From JALHSV01 sp964553535 (GTDB taxonomy: Bacteria; Nitrospirota; Thermodesulfovibrionia; Thermodesulfovibrionales; SM23-35): a stretch of 6,844 nucleotides of DNA. The stretch is taken from NCBI GenBank assembly GCA_964553535.1, contig CAZKLK010000102.1, forward strand, positions 1-6,844, in the 5' to 3' direction. The translations under genes were made by a program, and so were the position numbers. The notes under the pieces are model-generated. The model was given only the letters and a program-made list of their open reading frames with translations. It ran no database searches and was not told the DNA's origin. Below, piece by piece: positions 6,448 to 6,844 of the stretch. Every line of letters begins with the position of its first letter. The first letter of the stretch is position 1.

Positions 6448-6463
6448 TTCCAAAACTGTGCCA
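6448..6463 (-). promoter_or_regulatory. Sigma54 (RpoN)-like promoter candidate
   Basis: The - strand reads TGGCACAGTTTTGGAA. The -24 part TGGCAC is perfect. The -12 part reads TGGA where TTGC is expected: the T and the first G of the pair positions fit, but the usual GC is GA. Transcription would start near 6435, giving a leader of about 25 nt before the ATG at 6409, with the GGGGAGGT ribosome binding site inside it. RpoN control of amt/glnB/glnA operons is common, which supports the idea; the weak -12 argues against it. Confidence 0.35.
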
Positions 6464-6507
6464 GACTCTAAGGCGTTGATTTATCGGCATACTTTTAAAA
6501 TGGCGCG

Positions 6508-6546
6508 CTACAAAAATGTAGGAGGCGACAATTATGTAGGACAATT
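6508..6546. promoter_or_regulatory. Palindrome plus direct repeats, possible regulator binding sites
   Basis: CTACA-AAAA-TGTAG (6508-6521) is a perfect inverted repeat. ATGTAGGA occurs twice (6516-6523 and 6534-6541), 18 bp apart. GACAATT occurs twice (6527-6533 and 6540-6546). The cluster lies about 75-110 bp upstream of the inferred start of transcription, a distance typical for enhancer sites of activators such as NtrC. It does not match the NtrC consensus (TGCACC-N5-GGTGCA), so the binding protein is unknown. Confidence 0.3.
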
Positions 6547-6569
6547 GCTATCCTGCGAGGGAGTGTTAG

Positions 6570-6592
6570 TTTCCCGGCATGTTGCGGGGAAA
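6570..6592. repeat. Strong 10-bp hairpin upstream of the nitrogen block
   Basis: TTTCCCGGCA (6570-6579) pairs with TGCGGGGAAA (6583-6592) around a 3-nt loop, with a single mismatch. TAAT follows. The ends TTTCCC...GGGGAAATAAT resemble the arms of the palindromic elements at 2207-2262 and 6685-6748, so it may be a shorter relative. No T-run follows on either strand, so it is not an evident terminator. Confidence 0.5.
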
Positions 6593-6684
6593 TAATCGTG
6601 TCTGTATCATAAATCCGGCGATAGGCGCGTTAAATGCTTAATGAATGCGTCATTGCAAGAGGCATGATGCAGAAATGGCGATGT

Positions 6685-6748
6685 GGGGTGATGCATATTA
6701 TTCCCCGATTAGGGTCGCATCGGTGCGCCGGGATAATTCCATCTCCAC
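6685..6748 (-). repeat. Palindromic repeat element, copy B, upstream of the nitrogen block
   Basis: ATTATTCCCCG (6697-6707) pairs with CCGGGATAAT (6728-6737) allowing one bulge. Inside is a perfect CGCA-TCGG-TGCG mini-hairpin (6717-6728). The block GGGATAATTCC plus ATCTCCAC (6730-6748) is shared with copy A (17 of 19), as are ATTCCCCG and CGCATC, and GGG-TGATG on the left (17 of 22 over 6685-6706). The two copies lie in the same orientation outside both ends of the porin-amt-glnB-glnA block. Confidence 0.6.
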
Positions 6749-6795
6749 CGGCTGAAAAGGGGCAGCGGAAGTGGGCGCTTAATCTTTTTCCCTGA

Positions 6796-6840
6796 CTGAA
6801 ATGACTCTCTCCGTCGGGATGACCATCCATCCCATTTCAG
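6796..6840. repeat. Nested inverted repeat at the right end
   Basis: CTGAAATG (6796-6803) and CATTTCAG (6833-6840) are perfect inverted copies. Between them GGGATG (6816-6821) pairs with CATCCC (6828-6833), sharing one base with the outer arm. It looks like a degenerate palindromic intergenic element; the surroundings are cut by the window edge. Confidence 0.4.
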
Positions 6841-6844
6841 ATTC

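Larger units (their letters stand above)
6410..6844. other. Gene-free upstream region of the nitrogen block
   Basis: In these 435 bp I see no credible protein gene, tRNA or rRNA. The only open frame of some length (6630-6830, - strand, 66 codons) has no ribosome binding site and a composition unlike a protein. The region holds the sigma54-like promoter candidate, a palindrome and direct-repeat cluster, and three hairpin elements, each listed separately. Confidence 0.7.

Noticed and set aside
6630..6830. - strand open frame of 66 codons at the right end
   Set aside because: No Shine-Dalgarno before the ATG, His/Pro-rich composition, and it runs through palindromic element copy B.

Overview
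The window looks like a chromosomal piece of a Gram-negative bacterium. An outer-membrane beta-barrel protein with a signal peptide and a terminal phenylalanine is present, and so are a GSI-type glutamine synthetase with an adenylylation tyrosine, a canonical PII protein and a full-length DnaJ. The gene content, the 'Gcw_chp/TorF-like protein next to Amt' arrangement and the many small palindromic intergenic repeats are what I would expect in Nitrospirota (Thermodesulfovibrionia-like) or Deltaproteobacteria. That placement is an inference from general knowledge, not proven by the sequence.

Layout. Positions 1-175 hold two palindromic repeat elements and a good sigma70-type promoter very close to dnaJ. 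On the + strand follow dnaJ (176-1279) and rsmE (1422-2213), separated by 142 bp with GC-rich hairpins. They face a four-gene block on the - strand, in transcription order: an outer-membrane porin-like protein (6409-5645), amt (5632-4268), glnB (4168-3830) and glnA (3753-2341). The four are closely spaced (12, 99 and 76 bp gaps), each has a Shine-Dalgarno sequence, and together they read as one operon. The 435 bp upstream of the block (6410-6844) has no convincing gene. It holds a sigma54-like promoter candidate, a small repeat/palindrome cluster and several hairpin elements.

How it works together. The - strand block forms an ammonium acquisition and assimilation module: a putative outer-membrane channel, the inner-membrane ammonium transporter, the PII signal protein that regulates it, and glutamine synthetase that fixes the ammonium. 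The + strand genes are housekeeping: a DnaK co-chaperone and a 16S rRNA methyltransferase.

The most unusual signals lie in the small repeats. rsmE carries three tandem copies of a 14-bp unit. Because 14 is not a multiple of three, only a total of three copies keeps the gene open, and each copy is read in a different frame. A second repeat-built hairpin sits between amt and glnB. A related palindromic element with a shared core occurs on both sides of the nitrogen block (2207-2262 and 6685-6748), with more distant relatives at 31-69 and 6570-6592. I did not find a recognisable new defence, CRISPR or transposase system.
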